Shown in pieces: positions 39,957-50,989 of a DNA stretch of 64,000 nucleotides. Source of the stretch: Pantoea wallisii. GTDB taxonomy: Bacteria > Pseudomonadota > Gammaproteobacteria > Enterobacterales > Enterobacteriaceae. The translations under genes and the position numbers were made by a program. The stretch lies in assembly GCF_002095485.1 (NCBI RefSeq), contig NZ_MLFS01000013.1:22872-86871 (forward strand), in the 5' to 3' direction. The stretch's first letter is position 1. Every line of letters begins with the position of its first letter. A model generated the notes under the pieces. The model did not search any database. It was not told the DNA's origin and worked only from the letters and a program-made list of their open reading frames with translations.

Positions 39957-40697
39957 TTATTCGATGTTCGCGCCGCCGTTAATGCGGAACACGATATTCA
40001 TGGTAAGCCCTTTCCCCGGCCGCCCCGGTTGATACCGCCATTTCTTCATGGCCGTTTTCACTTCCCGTTCAAACATGTTGCGCGGCTCTGCAGAGAGAAT
40101 CTCAACGTTATCGACGCGGCCATCGCTGTCGACATCAAACTTCACGCGCACGCGGCCTTCCACGCGTAGCGCAAATGCGCGTGCCGGATAGGCCGGTTTG
40201 CTGACGTTCATGGCTTTTGGCCCGTCAGAGACGCCCGGCGCTGGCGCAGGGTTCGCCTTCGGCGCGGTGGATGGTCGAGTCTGCGTGGTCGGCGCATCCT
40301 GCTTAAACGGGTTCTCCTGCGGCTTTGGCTGCTGCTTCGGCCGCGGTTCAACCCGCTTCTCTACCTTCGGCTTCGGCTTGGGCTTCGGCTTGGGTTTTGG
40401 CTCGGGCTTGGGAATCGGCACTGGCTCAACCTTTGGCGGTTCGGGCGCGACCTCCGGTTCAGGTTCAGGCTCAGGAGGCGGCGGAGGCGTAACGGCAGCC
40501 GGCGCCGGTTCTGGCTGCACTTCCGGGGCAACCATACTAATGCTGATGGGTTGCGATGCTTTCGGAACCTCAATGGTCTGATGAAACGATGCATACAGAA
40601 TGCCGGCGATTACCGAGCCGTGAAGTACCACGGACAAAATTACCGAAACGGGGGTACGTGCTGGAAAAGGCGTAGTCAACGTCGTCATATCAGTCAT
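39957..40697 (-). CDS. tonB: Energy-transducing protein TonB
   Basis: 246 residues from ATG 40697 (E. coli 239). TonB links the proton motive force, through ExbB/ExbD, to outer-membrane siderophore and B12 receptors. It has an N-terminal anchor helix (SVILSVVLHGSVIAGILYAS, with the key His), a periplasmic Glu-Pro then Lys-Pro repeat rod, and a C-terminal domain (PARAFALRVEGRVRVKFDV ... RVDNVEILSAEP). ATGs at 40703, 40697 and 40688 are all possible and none has a good SD. The frame runs open to 40871 but that part is non-family. Confidence 0.94.
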   Translation of the reverse strand: MTDMTTLTTPFPARTPVSVILSVVLHGSVIAGILYASFHQTIEVPKASQPISISMVAPEVQPEPAPAAVTPPPPPEPEPEPEVAPEPPKVEPVPIPKPEPKPKPKPKPKPKVEKRVEPRPKQQPKPQENPFKQDAPTTQTRPSTAPKANPAPAPGVSDGPKAMNVSKPAYPARAFALRVEGRVRVKFDVDSDGRVDNVEILSAEPRNMFEREVKTAMKKWRYQPGRPGKGLTMNIVFRINGGANIE

Positions 40698-40722
40698 GTT
40701 CATTGAATGAAGCACAGATTTT

Positions 40723-40743
40723 AAATGCAAATAGCAATCAGTT
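40723..40743 (-). promoter_or_regulatory. Putative Fur site / promoter of tonB
   Basis: On the minus strand, ACTGATTGCTATTTGCATTT resembles a Fur box and is nearly the same as the region I remember upstream of E. coli tonB (GATTGCTATTTGCATTTAAA). It lies 26-46 bases before the tonB start. Confidence 0.6.
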
Positions 40744-40892
40744 TCAATAACCGATGTGTAAGTGACGCTGAGAAAAGCCTTTTTAACCCTGCCTGCGCTG
40801 TGCCGCATTCGCTTTATCTTTCGTTTGCACTCTGATCTACGATCACTTAACGTGTCTCGCAATTTCGGCAAGTCTAACGGGAGTATCCCATC

Positions 40893-41189
40893 GTGCTTTA
40901 TCTTATTTATGCGGAAGATACCGCGGATTCACTGGAAAAACGCAACGCCGTACGTCCTGCGCATCTGGCGCGGCTGCAGTTGTTACAGGATGAAGGCCGC
41001 CTGATTGTTGCGGGTCCGCTGCCGGCTGTGGACAGTAACGATCCCGGCCCGGCTGGTTTTACCGGCTCCGCAATTGTTGCCGAATTCTCTTCGCTGGAAG
41101 AGGCTGAATCCTGGGCGAAAGATGACCCTTACATTGCGGCTGGCGTGTATGAAAAAGTCGCCGTGAAGCCGTTTAAGCGCGTGTTCTGA
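40893..41189 (+). CDS. yciI: YciI-family protein
   Basis: 98 residues, the E. coli length, GTG start (gtgctttatctt) with GGGAG upstream. Dimeric ferredoxin-like alpha+beta barrel; H and D of the family active-site are in [11 protein letters not shown] and [15 protein letters not shown]. The biological substrate is unknown. It is divergent from tonB. A short membrane protein gene begins 3 bases after its stop. Confidence 0.95.
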   Translation: MLYLIYAEDTADSLEKRNAVRPAHLARLQLLQDEGRLIVAGPLPAVDSNDPGPAGFTGSAIVAEFSSLEEAESWAKDDPYIAAGVYEKVAVKPFKRVF

Positions 41190-41192
41190 TCG

Positions 41193-41363
41193 ATGTGGCA
41201 ATCGCTTATGCTGCTGGTGATGGTGCTGTTGCTGATTGGCAGAGCACTGTGGCTATGGCGTCGACAGGGCTGGCGCGCTGCGCGCCAGCAAATTGTTATG
41301 ATGGTGGTGCTGGCCGCTGCCCTGCAGATCGTTAACGTCACGCTGGTATTACGCGGCCAGTGA
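41193..41363 (+). CDS. 56-residue predicted membrane protein downstream of yciI
   Basis: It starts at ATG 41193, 3 bases after the yciI stop, so translation is probably coupled. Two hydrophobic helices (SLMLLVMVLLLIGRALWLW and IVMMVVLAAALQIVNVTLVL) flank a basic loop RRQGWRAARQ, which predicts a hairpin with the loop in the cytoplasm. I do not recognise it. E. coli has no equivalent that I recall at this place. Its stop is 14 bases from that of yciY on the other strand. Confidence 0.6.
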   Translation: MWQSLMLLVMVLLLIGRALWLWRRQGWRAARQQIVMMVVLAAALQIVNVTLVLRGQ

Positions 41364-41377
41364 CACGCGGTTACCGA

Positions 41378-41551
41378 TCAGACAATCTGCGTGATAAACA
41401 GAATGGAACGGCGATGCTGCTGTGCCACCTGATGACGAATGGCATGAATGCGTTTGTAGCGCCGTGACTGCCCTTCCAGCCAGCGCGCACGGCGTCGGTG
41501 CACCTGACGTAACATTCTCCAGCGCGCCACTTCATTTCTGCTTCGTCTCAT
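41378..41551 (-). CDS. yciY: Uncharacterised basic protein YciY
   Basis: 57 residues, the E. coli length. The N-terminal MRRSRNEVARWRMLRQ and central RARWLEGQSRRYKRIHAIR match YciY (MKRSRTEVGRWRMQRQ ... RWLEGQSRRNMRIHSIR). Very arginine-rich, so possibly nucleic-acid binding, though that is only inference. It starts at ATG 41551 with GAGGATGTA upstream, divergent from clsA as in E. coli. Confidence 0.85.
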   Translation of the reverse strand: MRRSRNEVARWRMLRQVHRRRARWLEGQSRRYKRIHAIRHQVAQQHRRSILFITQIV

Positions 41552-41713
41552 TACATCCTCTCAGACAGACTAAACTCGCCAGGCATTATAGAGATCTCAA
41601 ATAAAATGCCAAATCGAAACCTTCATGGAAGCGTCATGAACGATTAAAGGTTTCGCTGATGCAGATCAACACGTAAACTTTGCCCATCAAAGCGCGAACA
41701 GGATGTCCACTTA

Positions 41714-43541
<1,828 letters not shown>

Positions 43542-43553
43542 AAACGGTATAGC

Positions 43554-43585
43554 AACGCCGGGCACCTGCCCGGCGTTCTCTTTTT
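43554..43585 (+). terminator. yciU terminator
   Basis: 10-bp stem AACGCCGGGC / GCCCGGCGTT then CTCTTTTT. It lies just beyond the 3' end of oppF. Confidence 0.88.
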
Positions 43586-44600
43586 AGCGCTGCGCGCTAC
43601 AGGGGATCAACCTCAGGCACGATACGGCATGCCGGAAGCTCCCCTCCAGTAGCGGACGCGTTTTCGCGCACTCCGGCCCCGCAATCGGGCATCGGGTGCG
43701 GAACACGCAGCCTGACGGCGGATTGATTGGCGAGGGCAGCTCCCCTTCCAGCAGCTGAATCTGTTTATTCTTCTCCAGATCCGGATCCGGAATTGGCACC
43801 GCCGACATCAGCGCCCTGGTATAAGGATGCTGCGGATTGTTATAGACCGCATCATACGTCCCCAGCTCAACGGCATGGCCCAGATACATCACCAGCACGC
43901 GATCGGAGATGTGCTTCACCACCGCCAGATCGTGCGCGATAAAGATCAGCGACAGCCCCATTTCACGCTGCAGCTTTTGCAGCAGATTGACCACCTGAGC
44001 CTGAATAGACACATCCAGCGCGGAAACCGGCTCATCACAGATGATCAGCTTCGGTTCCAGAATCAGCGCGCGGGCAATACCGATACGCTGGCACTGGCCA
44101 CCCGAGAACTCATGCGGATAGCGGTTGATGAGGTTCGGCAGCAGGCCCACCTTCATCATCATCGCCTTGACCTTATCCCTGACTTCCTGACGCGCCATCT
44201 TTGGATAATAGGTGCGCAGAGGTTCGGCAATGATATCGCCAATCGTCATACGCGGGTTCAGCGACGCAAGCGGGTCCTGAAAGATCATCTGGATATCGCT
44301 ACGCGCCTGGCGCCACTCCTCCTGGCTCTGGCCAAGCAGATCGCGTCCCAGCCAGGCAACCCGGCCATCAGTGGCTTTCACCAGGCCAATGATGGCACGC
44401 GCCAGCGTTGACTTACCGCAGCCGGATTCACCGACCACGCCCAGCGTTTCCCCTTCGTACAGCCGCAGGCTGACGCCATCGACCGCTTTCAGAGTTTTTG
44501 GTGGTTGCCAGAACCACTGCCGGCCATCTTTTATATCGAAATGCACTTTGAGATCGGCGATCTCCAGCAGCACTTTTTTCTCTTCGACAACGGTGCTCAT
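43584..44600 (-). CDS. oppF: Oligopeptide ABC transporter ATP-binding protein OppF (C-terminus shifted by an apparent one-base loss)
   Basis: As read, 338 residues ending CLRLIPCSAQR. E. coli OppF (334) ends CLKVDPL. Reading the minus strand with one added base near 43613 (CTGAAGG instead of CTGAGG) gives CLKVDPL and a TAG at 43597-43599, total 334 residues. So I think the true end is 43597. Walker A is GESGCGKST, the ABC signature is FSGGQCQRIGIARAL and Walker B LIICDEP. The C-terminal Cys cluster (CVFRTRCPIAGPEC) typical of peptide importers binds an iron-sulfur cluster in relatives. ATG overlaps the oppD stop by 4 bases. Confidence 0.94.
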   Translation of the reverse strand: MSTVVEEKKVLLEIADLKVHFDIKDGRQWFWQPPKTLKAVDGVSLRLYEGETLGVVGESGCGKSTLARAIIGLVKATDGRVAWLGRDLLGQSQEEWRQARSDIQMIFQDPLASLNPRMTIGDIIAEPLRTYYPKMARQEVRDKVKAMMMKVGLLPNLINRYPHEFSGGQCQRIGIARALILEPKLIICDEPVSALDVSIQAQVVNLLQKLQREMGLSLIFIAHDLAVVKHISDRVLVMYLGHAVELGTYDAVYNNPQHPYTRALMSAVPIPDPDLEKNKQIQLLEGELPSPINPPSGCVFRTRCPIAGPECAKTRPLLEGSFRHAVSCLRLIPCSAQR

Positions 44601-45616
44601 ACTAACTCCTCCACCGGCTTGAAGCAGGCACGCAGACGACCTTCAGCAAAGGGTTCCAGCGGTGGGGATTTGCTGCAAATCTCCATCGCATATGCACAGC
44701 GCGGCTGGAACGGACACCCCTGCGGCAGACGCAGTAAATTGGGCGGGTTGCCCGGAATGGTCGTCAGCGACTCGCCCTCTTCTGCATCCAGGCGCGGCAC
44801 CGCGCTGAGCAGACCAATCGAGTAAGGATGAGCCGGCTGATAGAACACATCACGAGCGCGGCCATACTCCATGGTGCGGCCGGCATACATCACCAGCACT
44901 TTGTCGCAGATACCGGCGACCACACCCAAATCGTGGGTGATCATGATGATGGCGGTATTAAACTCGCGCTTCAGCTCGTTCAGCAGCGTCATGATCTGCG
45001 CCTGAACCGTCACATCAAGCGCGGTAGTAGGCTCATCAGCGATCAGCAGTTTTGGCCGGCACAGCAGCGCCATGGCGATCATCACACGTTGACGCATACC
45101 GCCTGAGAACTCATGCGGGAACATCTTCATGCGCTTACGCGCTTCCGGCATCTTCACTGCATCCAGCATGCGCACAGACTCCTCGAACGCCTGCGCGCTG
45201 CTCATGCCTTTATGCAGCTTCAGCACTTCCATCAACTGCTCACCTACCCGCATATAGGGATTAAGCGAGGTCATCGGGTCCTGGAAGATCATCGCGATCT
45301 GTTCGGCGCGCAGCTTATTGAGCTTGTTCTCCGGCAAATTCAGGATCTCGTCGCCATTGAATTTTGCCGATCCACCAATGCGGCCATTTTTCGCCAGCAG
45401 GCCCATCAGTGCAAACGCAGTTTGCGACTTTCCGGAGCCGGATTCACCCACAATGCCCAGCGTTTCACCGGCCCGCAGCGAAAAGTTGAGGTCGTTCACA
45501 GCGGTGACATCACCGTCATGGGTGCCAAACGTAACGCGCAGATCTTTAACATCAAGCAGCAGGTTACTGTTTCCCGCATGCGCAGCAGTCGCTGGCTGAA
45601 TGTCATGAATAGTCAT
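44597..45616 (-). CDS. oppD: Oligopeptide ABC transporter ATP-binding protein OppD
   Basis: 339 residues (E. coli 337). It supplies one of the two ATPase sites of the Opp importer. Walker A GESGSGKSQTAF, signature FSGGMRQRVMIAMAL, Walker B LLIADEPTTALD, and the C-terminal Cys motif (CPFQPRCAYAMEIC). It overlaps oppF by 4 bases and follows oppC by 11. Confidence 0.97.
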   Translation of the reverse strand: MTIHDIQPATAAHAGNSNLLLDVKDLRVTFGTHDGDVTAVNDLNFSLRAGETLGIVGESGSGKSQTAFALMGLLAKNGRIGGSAKFNGDEILNLPENKLNKLRAEQIAMIFQDPMTSLNPYMRVGEQLMEVLKLHKGMSSAQAFEESVRMLDAVKMPEARKRMKMFPHEFSGGMRQRVMIAMALLCRPKLLIADEPTTALDVTVQAQIMTLLNELKREFNTAIIMITHDLGVVAGICDKVLVMYAGRTMEYGRARDVFYQPAHPYSIGLLSAVPRLDAEEGESLTTIPGNPPNLLRLPQGCPFQPRCAYAMEICSKSPPLEPFAEGRLRACFKPVEELV

Positions 45617-45627
45617 CGGGAAACTCC

Positions 45628-46536
45628 TTAACGGTCTTTCGGGTCGAGGGCGTCACGCAGGCCATCGCCGATAAAGTTAAAACAGAACAGCGTAACCACC
45701 AGGAAACCGGCCGGGAACATCAGCAACCACGGCGACACTTCCATCGAGTTAGCGCCGTCACTCAGCAGCGCACCCCAGCTGCTCAGCGGCTCCTGCGTAC
45801 CCAGCCCCAGGAAGCTGAGGAAAGATTCGAACAGGATCATGCTCGGTACCAGCAGCGAGGCATAAACCACCACTACGCCAAGCACGTTTGGCACAATGTG
45901 CCGCAGCACGATACTGACCGTGGAGACGCCGCCAACCTGCGCGGCTTCAATAAACTCTTTGCGTTTCAGTCCCAGCGTCTGACCGCGCACGATACGCGCC
46001 ATATCCAGCCATGACACCATGCCGATCGCAGCGAAAATCAGCAGAATGTTGCGTCCGAAGAAGGTCACCAGCAGGATGACGAAAAACATAAACGGGAACG
46101 AGTTAAGGATCTCCAGAATACGCATCATCACGGAGTCAATTTTGCCGCCAAGATAGCCCGCCAGCGAACCGTAGAGCGTCCCTACCAGCACCGCGATAAG
46201 CGCGGATGCAATGCCCACCATCAGCGAAATACGTCCACCAATCGCCACGCGTACCAGCAGATCACGCCCGGATGAGTCGGTACCGAACCAGTGACCGGAT
46301 GTAGTGTCCGGCGGTGATGACATCATCGCCCAGTCGGTATCGTCATAGCGAAACTGCGCCAGCATCGGCGCGAAGATGACAAACAGCGTAATCAGCAGCA
46401 GCACCAGCAGGCTAATCAGCGCCGCACGGTTATGAATAAAGCGACGACGCGCATCCTGCCACAGGCTGCGCCCTTCTACTTCCAGCTTCTCGCTGAAAGC
46501 ATCCAGAGCTTCGCTATTTTTCTTACTTAACATCAT
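45628..46536 (-). CDS. oppC: Oligopeptide ABC transporter permease OppC
   Basis: 302 residues, the E. coli length. Six membrane helices. The EAA loop (EFIEAAQVGGVSTVSIVLRHI) contacts OppD/OppF. The N-terminal cytoplasmic tail MMLSKKNSEALDAFSEKLEV matches the family. Pairs with OppB to make the channel. It starts 15 bases after the oppB stop. Confidence 0.97.
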   Translation of the reverse strand: MMLSKKNSEALDAFSEKLEVEGRSLWQDARRRFIHNRAALISLLVLLLITLFVIFAPMLAQFRYDDTDWAMMSSPPDTTSGHWFGTDSSGRDLLVRVAIGGRISLMVGIASALIAVLVGTLYGSLAGYLGGKIDSVMMRILEILNSFPFMFFVILLVTFFGRNILLIFAAIGMVSWLDMARIVRGQTLGLKRKEFIEAAQVGGVSTVSIVLRHIVPNVLGVVVVYASLLVPSMILFESFLSFLGLGTQEPLSSWGALLSDGANSMEVSPWLLMFPAGFLVVTLFCFNFIGDGLRDALDPKDR

Positions 46537-46551
46537 GAGCGAGCTCCACCA

Positions 46552-47471
46552 TCAGTAACGGATTTTTGGATCGATAACGGCATACAGCACGTCAACGATC
46601 GCATTGAACAGAATGGTCAGCACGCCGACCAGAATCGTCAGACTCATCACCAGCGAGTAGTCGCGGTTGAGCGCGCCGTTCACAAACAGCTGGCCGATAC
46701 CCGGCAGGCCATAGATGGACTCGATCACCATGGAGCCAGTAATGATGCCCACGAACGCCGGCCCCATGTAGGAGAGTACCGGCAACAGCGCCGGTTTCAG
46801 CGCATGGCGCAGTACGATGCGACGTAGCGGCAGGCCTTTGGCGCGCGCCGTACGGATAAAGTTAGAGTGCATCACTTCAATCATCGAACCGCGGGTAATA
46901 CGGGCAATGCTGGCAATGTAGGCCAGCGACAGCGCGACCATCGGCAGCAGCATGTAGTTCCACTGCCCCCCGTTCCAGCCGCCGCCCGGCAGCCAGCGCA
47001 GGGTAATGGCGAAAACCAGCACCAGCAGCGGTGCCACGACAAAGCTGGGTATCACAACGCCGGTCATGGCGACCCCCATCACTGCGTAATCCCACAGGCT
47101 GTTCTGCTTCAGGCTGCAATGACGCCCGCCGTCACGCCAAGCACTACGGCGAGGAAGAAGGCCGCCAGCCCCAGCTTAGCCGAGACCGGAAACGCATGAC
47201 CCACCAGGTAGTTCACCGAGTAGTCTTTGTATTTAAACGACGGACCGAAATCGCCGTGCGCCAGCTGAACCAGGTAGCTGAGGTACTGTTTGCCGATCGG
47301 ATCGTTGAGATGGTATTTGGCTTCGATGTTCGCCATCACTTCCGGCGACAGCGTACGCTCGCCGGTAAAGGGGCTACCGGGCGCCAGGCGCATCATAAAG
47401 AAGGAGATGGTAATAAGGATAAACAGCGTCGGAATGGCTTCCAGGAGCCGACGCAGGATGAATTTTAACAT
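46552..47471 (-). pseudogene. oppB: Oligopeptide ABC transporter permease OppB, frameshifted as sequenced
   Basis: From ATG 47471 the first 120 residues match OppB up to GVTAGVIAA, then a TGA interrupts. In the next frame LKQNSLWDYAVMGVAMTG continues the OppB match to the normal end IDPKIRY at 46552. One missing base in a C run (GGG read as GG at 47112-47113 on the plus strand, so GCAGCCTGAAG should be GCAGCCCTGAAG) explains it. Restored length is 306, exactly E. coli OppB. The EAA loop (NFIRTARAKGLPLRRIVLRH) is intact. The other Opp genes look functional, so a sequencing indel is the simplest reading. Confidence 0.92.
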
Positions 47472-47505
47472 TGCCGTACCTACCAGGCTGTTGCTTCACA
47501 AAGTC

Positions 47506-47531
47506 AAAAAGGCGGCGCCGCAGCACCGCCA
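47506..47531 (-). terminator. Intercistronic hairpin between oppA and oppB
   Basis: Minus strand GGCGGTGC tgcg GCGCCGCC (one G-T pair) followed by TTTTTTG, 22 bases after the oppA stop. A partial terminator here would leave oppA more abundant than the membrane genes, as is usual for binding-protein transporters. Confidence 0.75.
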
Positions 47532-47552
47532 CTGTCGATAGCCTGAGTGCTA

Positions 47553-49193
47553 TTAATGTTTAATGATATATAGGTTTTTATCGAGGGTATTATCCAGCGG
47601 ATCGTTACCGGTGTAACCGCCTACGTACGGTTTCACCAGGCGGGCGTTCACGTAGTAGTAAACCGGTACAATCGTGCTGTCTTTATCCAGGATCTGCTCG
47701 GCTTTCTGATAATCCGCTACGCGTGCTTTATCATCCGCCGCTTTCACCGCATCGTGGATCACCTTGTCGAAATCTTCGCTCTTGTAGTGCGAGGTGTTAC
47801 TGCTGCTGTTAGAGAGCATGATGTTCAGGAACGAGGTCGGTTCGTTGTAATCTGCACACCAGGCGGCGCGCGAAACGTCAAAGTTGCCCTGATGACGGGT
47901 ATCCAGGAAAGTTTTCCACTCCTGGTTCTCCAGCTTGATGTTTACGCCAATGTTTTTCTTCCAGATGGAAGAGGCGGCGATCGCCAGCTTCTTATGCAGA
48001 TCGGACGTGTTGTACAGCAGGTTAAAGGTCAGCGGCTTATCGGCGGTATAGCCAGCTTCGGCCAGCAGTTTTTTCGCCTCTTCGTTACGCTTGTTCTGAT
48101 CCCACTTGAACCAGTCCGGCGGCAGCAGTTCCATACCGTCAGTGGCCGGCGGGGTGAAGCTGTAAGCCGGCTGCTGGCCCTGTGCCAGTACCTTATTTAC
48201 CATGATGTCGCGATCCAGACCCAGTTTCAGCGCGGTACGTACGCGCGGATCGGTGAATGGGGCTTTCTGGTTGTTGATCTCGTAGTAGTAGGTGCAGAGG
48301 TACGGCTTGACCATCAGCTCTTTGCCGTTGTCACGCTGCAGCTTTTTAAACAGCTCGATCGGCATGTTGTTGTAGGTGATGTCACTGCCGTTCTCAGAGA
48401 AGTAGCGGTTCACGTCGCTGACTTCTGAGTTGATGGGCAGGAAGGTCACTTTGTTCAGCACGGTATGCTCGTTATCCCAGTACTGCGGGTTACGCACCAG
48501 CGTCACGCGTTCGTTGATGACGTGTGATTCCAGCTTAAATGCGCCGTTGCCGACCCAGTTCTGCGGCTGTGTCCACTGATCGCCCGCTTTCTCAATGGCA
48601 GGTTTGTACACTGGCGACATCACAGAGTGGATCAGCAGCTTATAGAAATAGGGCACGGGCTGACTCAGCGTCACTTCCAGCGTATGGTCATCCAGCGCTT
48701 TAACGCCTAACTCAGAGGTCGGTTTTTTACCTTCGATGATCTCATCAACATTGGCAATATGGCCATATTGCGGATAGCTGGCATAAGGGGAAGCGGTTTT
48801 AGGATCCACCAGACGCTGCCAGCTGTAGACGAAGTCCTGCGCGGTCACCGGCTCGCCGTTTGACCACTTCGCGTTTTTACGCAGGTGGAACGTCCAGACT
48901 TTGAAATCTTTGTTTTCCCAGCTCTCCGCCACGCCAGGAACTGGCTTACCGTTACTGTCGCTGACAATCAAACCTTCGTACAGATCGCGTGCAATGTTGC
49001 TTTCCGGAACGCCTTCAATTTTGTGCGGATCCAGCGACTGCACTTCATCGCCATTGCCGCGCACCAGCTCCTGTTTTGCTGCCAATTCCGTGCCTGCTGG
49101 CACGGTGGCTGCCAGCGCGGCATTCCCTGCGAACGCCCCGATAGCTGCCAGTACGCCCGCGGCAATCAGACTTTTTTTCGTGATGTTGTTCAT
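47553..49193 (-). CDS. oppA: Periplasmic oligopeptide-binding protein OppA
   Basis: 546 residues (E. coli 543). A signal peptide (MNNITKKSLIAAGVLAAIGA ... ALA) leads to VPAGTELAAKQELVRGNGDE. It is a class C substrate-binding protein (SBP_bac_5), with the SLDPHKIEGVPESNI stretch, and delivers peptides to OppBC. Cys residues in YLCTYYYEINN and RAAWCADYNE form the known disulfide in this family. SD GGAG precedes ATG 49193. It is first of the opp genes proper. Confidence 0.96.
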   Translation of the reverse strand: MNNITKKSLIAAGVLAAIGAFAGNAALAATVPAGTELAAKQELVRGNGDEVQSLDPHKIEGVPESNIARDLYEGLIVSDSNGKPVPGVAESWENKDFKVWTFHLRKNAKWSNGEPVTAQDFVYSWQRLVDPKTASPYASYPQYGHIANVDEIIEGKKPTSELGVKALDDHTLEVTLSQPVPYFYKLLIHSVMSPVYKPAIEKAGDQWTQPQNWVGNGAFKLESHVINERVTLVRNPQYWDNEHTVLNKVTFLPINSEVSDVNRYFSENGSDITYNNMPIELFKKLQRDNGKELMVKPYLCTYYYEINNQKAPFTDPRVRTALKLGLDRDIMVNKVLAQGQQPAYSFTPPATDGMELLPPDWFKWDQNKRNEEAKKLLAEAGYTADKPLTFNLLYNTSDLHKKLAIAASSIWKKNIGVNIKLENQEWKTFLDTRHQGNFDVSRAAWCADYNEPTSFLNIMLSNSSSNTSHYKSEDFDKVIHDAVKAADDKARVADYQKAEQILDKDSTIVPVYYYVNARLVKPYVGGYTGNDPLDNTLDKNLYIIKH

Positions 49194-49351
49194 TATTATG
49201 CTCCAGTTTTATTATCGTCACCGGGTCAGCGAACTGCCCGGCGTACCCCGCCTCCGGGAGATCTCCGCCTGTCTGAACGAAGATCACTACCACCCTTCAG
49301 GGTTACCACGGTAACGTGACGCCCGACTGTAGCGCCGGTGGGTCACATTAC

Positions 49352-50989
49352 TCAATGTTTCTTTATGTAATAGTATTTCAGCGCCAGCATATCCTGCGGG
49401 TCTTTTCCCGTGAAGCCGCCCACCCATGGCTTCACCAGCCTTACGCTGACGCGATAGTAGACCGGTACAATCGCTGAATCCCGATCTAACTGCCCTTCTG
49501 CCTGCTGATAAAGCGTTGCGCGCTGCGCGGCATCGCTTGTGCTCAGGCTCTTTGCCATCAGCGCATCAAAGGCCGTGCTGTGATAGAACGCCGTGTTGAT
49601 GGATGAGCCGCTAATCAGCATATTGAGAAACGTCGAGGGTTCGTTGTAATCGGCGCACCAGGTGGCGCGTACCACGTCATACTGTGCCTGGCGGCGCGTC
49701 TCCAGCAGAGTCTTCCACTCCTGATTTTGCAGCGTTACCTGCGCGCCGAGGTTTTTCTGCCACATGGAAGCCGCCGCAATCGCCTGGCGCTTATTCTGCT
49801 CCGAGGTGTTATAGAGCAGCGTAAAACGCAGAGGGTGCTGCGCATCAAAGCCAGCCTGCTCAAGCAGCTGTTTCGCCGCGGCATTGCGCTCCGCCTGGGT
49901 CTGTTTTGCCCAGTCCGGTTCACCCAGCGTGATGCCCTGGGTAAAAGGCGGCGTCAGCCCATAAGCCGGAATCTGCCCCTGCCCCATGATCTTCTGCGCG
50001 ATGATGTCACGATCCAACGTCAGTTTTAAGGCAGTCCGTACGCGCGCATCATCGAACGGTGCTTTTTTATTGTTGATTTCGTAATAGAACGTGCAGAGCA
50101 GTGGACTGACTTTCACCTCTTCACCCAGCGCCTGCTGCAGCTTGTGGAACATGTCAGGTGGCACGACGCTGTTAGTCATGTCGGTACCACCGCTGCGATA
50201 GCGGTTGATGTCGCTGTTCTCTGAAGAGAGCGCCAGAAAGGTAGCCTGATCCAGTACGGTATGGGCGTTATCCCAGTATTGTGGATTGCGTTTAACGATG
50301 ATGTGTTCGTTGACCACCCACTCCGCCAGCGTGAACGCACCATTGCCGACGTAGTGCTGCGGCTGTGTCCACTGCTCGCCCCACTTCTCCACCGCCGGGC
50401 GATACACCGGTTTCATTGACGCATGCGCGAGCATATCGACAAAATAGGGAACCGGTTCAGATAAGGTGACTTGCAGATGGCGATCGTCCAGCGCTTTCAC
50501 GCCCAGTTCGGCGGGTGCAGCTTTGCCCGCCAGAATGGCGTCAATATGACTGAAGTGCGCGGCCTGCAGATAGCTGGCATAAGGCGAAGCCGTTTGCGGG
50601 TCAGCCAGCCGTTGCCAGCTGTAGACAAAATCCTGAGCGGTTACCGGCTCCCCATTGCTCCAGCGCGCATTATCGCGCAGGATAAAGGTCCAGACTCGGC
50701 CCTGTTCATTGTGCCAGCTCTCTGCCACGCCCGGCACCGTTTTACCGTTATTATCGGTTTCAACCAGACCCTCCAGCAGATTGCGGATCACATTGGATTC
50801 CGGTACGCCTTCCGTTTTTTGCGGGTCTAAGGAAGAGACTTCGCTACCATTATTAATGACGATGCGTTGTGCATCCGCTAATTGTGTACCGGCGGGTATT
50901 TCAGCCGCCCGGCTTTGCGCCATCCCGCCTGCAAGGCAGAGCGCTATGAGTGAGCGCGCAGCCGTATTCGCTACCATGCATTTCATCAA
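49352..50989 (-). CDS. OppA-like periplasmic peptide-binding protein (second copy, MppA/OppA paralogue)
   Basis: 545 residues. Parallel to the downstream OppA over its whole length (SLDPQKTEGVPESNVIRNLL; EINNKKAPFDDARVRTALKL; WCADYNEPSTFLNM) but clearly diverged, so it is an old duplication. The signal peptide is MMKCMVANTAARSLIALCLAGG... with cleavage near SRA. It may widen the range of peptides fed to OppBCDF, or act like MppA for murein tripeptide. Which it resembles more I cannot decide by eye. It lies 158 bases upstream of oppA on the same strand. Confidence 0.9.
   Translation of the reverse strand: MMKCMVANTAARSLIALCLAGGMAQSRAAEIPAGTQLADAQRIVINNGSEVSSLDPQKTEGVPESNVIRNLLEGLVETDNNGKTVPGVAESWHNEQGRVWTFILRDNARWSNGEPVTAQDFVYSWQRLADPQTASPYASYLQAAHFSHIDAILAGKAAPAELGVKALDDRHLQVTLSEPVPYFVDMLAHASMKPVYRPAVEKWGEQWTQPQHYVGNGAFTLAEWVVNEHIIVKRNPQYWDNAHTVLDQATFLALSSENSDINRYRSGGTDMTNSVVPPDMFHKLQQALGEEVKVSPLLCTFYYEINNKKAPFDDARVRTALKLTLDRDIIAQKIMGQGQIPAYGLTPPFTQGITLGEPDWAKQTQAERNAAAKQLLEQAGFDAQHPLRFTLLYNTSEQNKRQAIAAASMWQKNLGAQVTLQNQEWKTLLETRRQAQYDVVRATWCADYNEPSTFLNMLISGSSINTAFYHSTAFDALMAKSLSTSDAAQRATLYQQAEGQLDRDSAIVPVYYRVSVRLVKPWVGGFTGKDPQDMLALKYYYIKKH

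Noticed and set aside
40704..40871. Upstream extension of tonB to a 304-residue protein
   Set aside because: It is basic, has no TonB match, and would put the membrane anchor far from the N-terminus. It also covers the likely promoter and Fur site.
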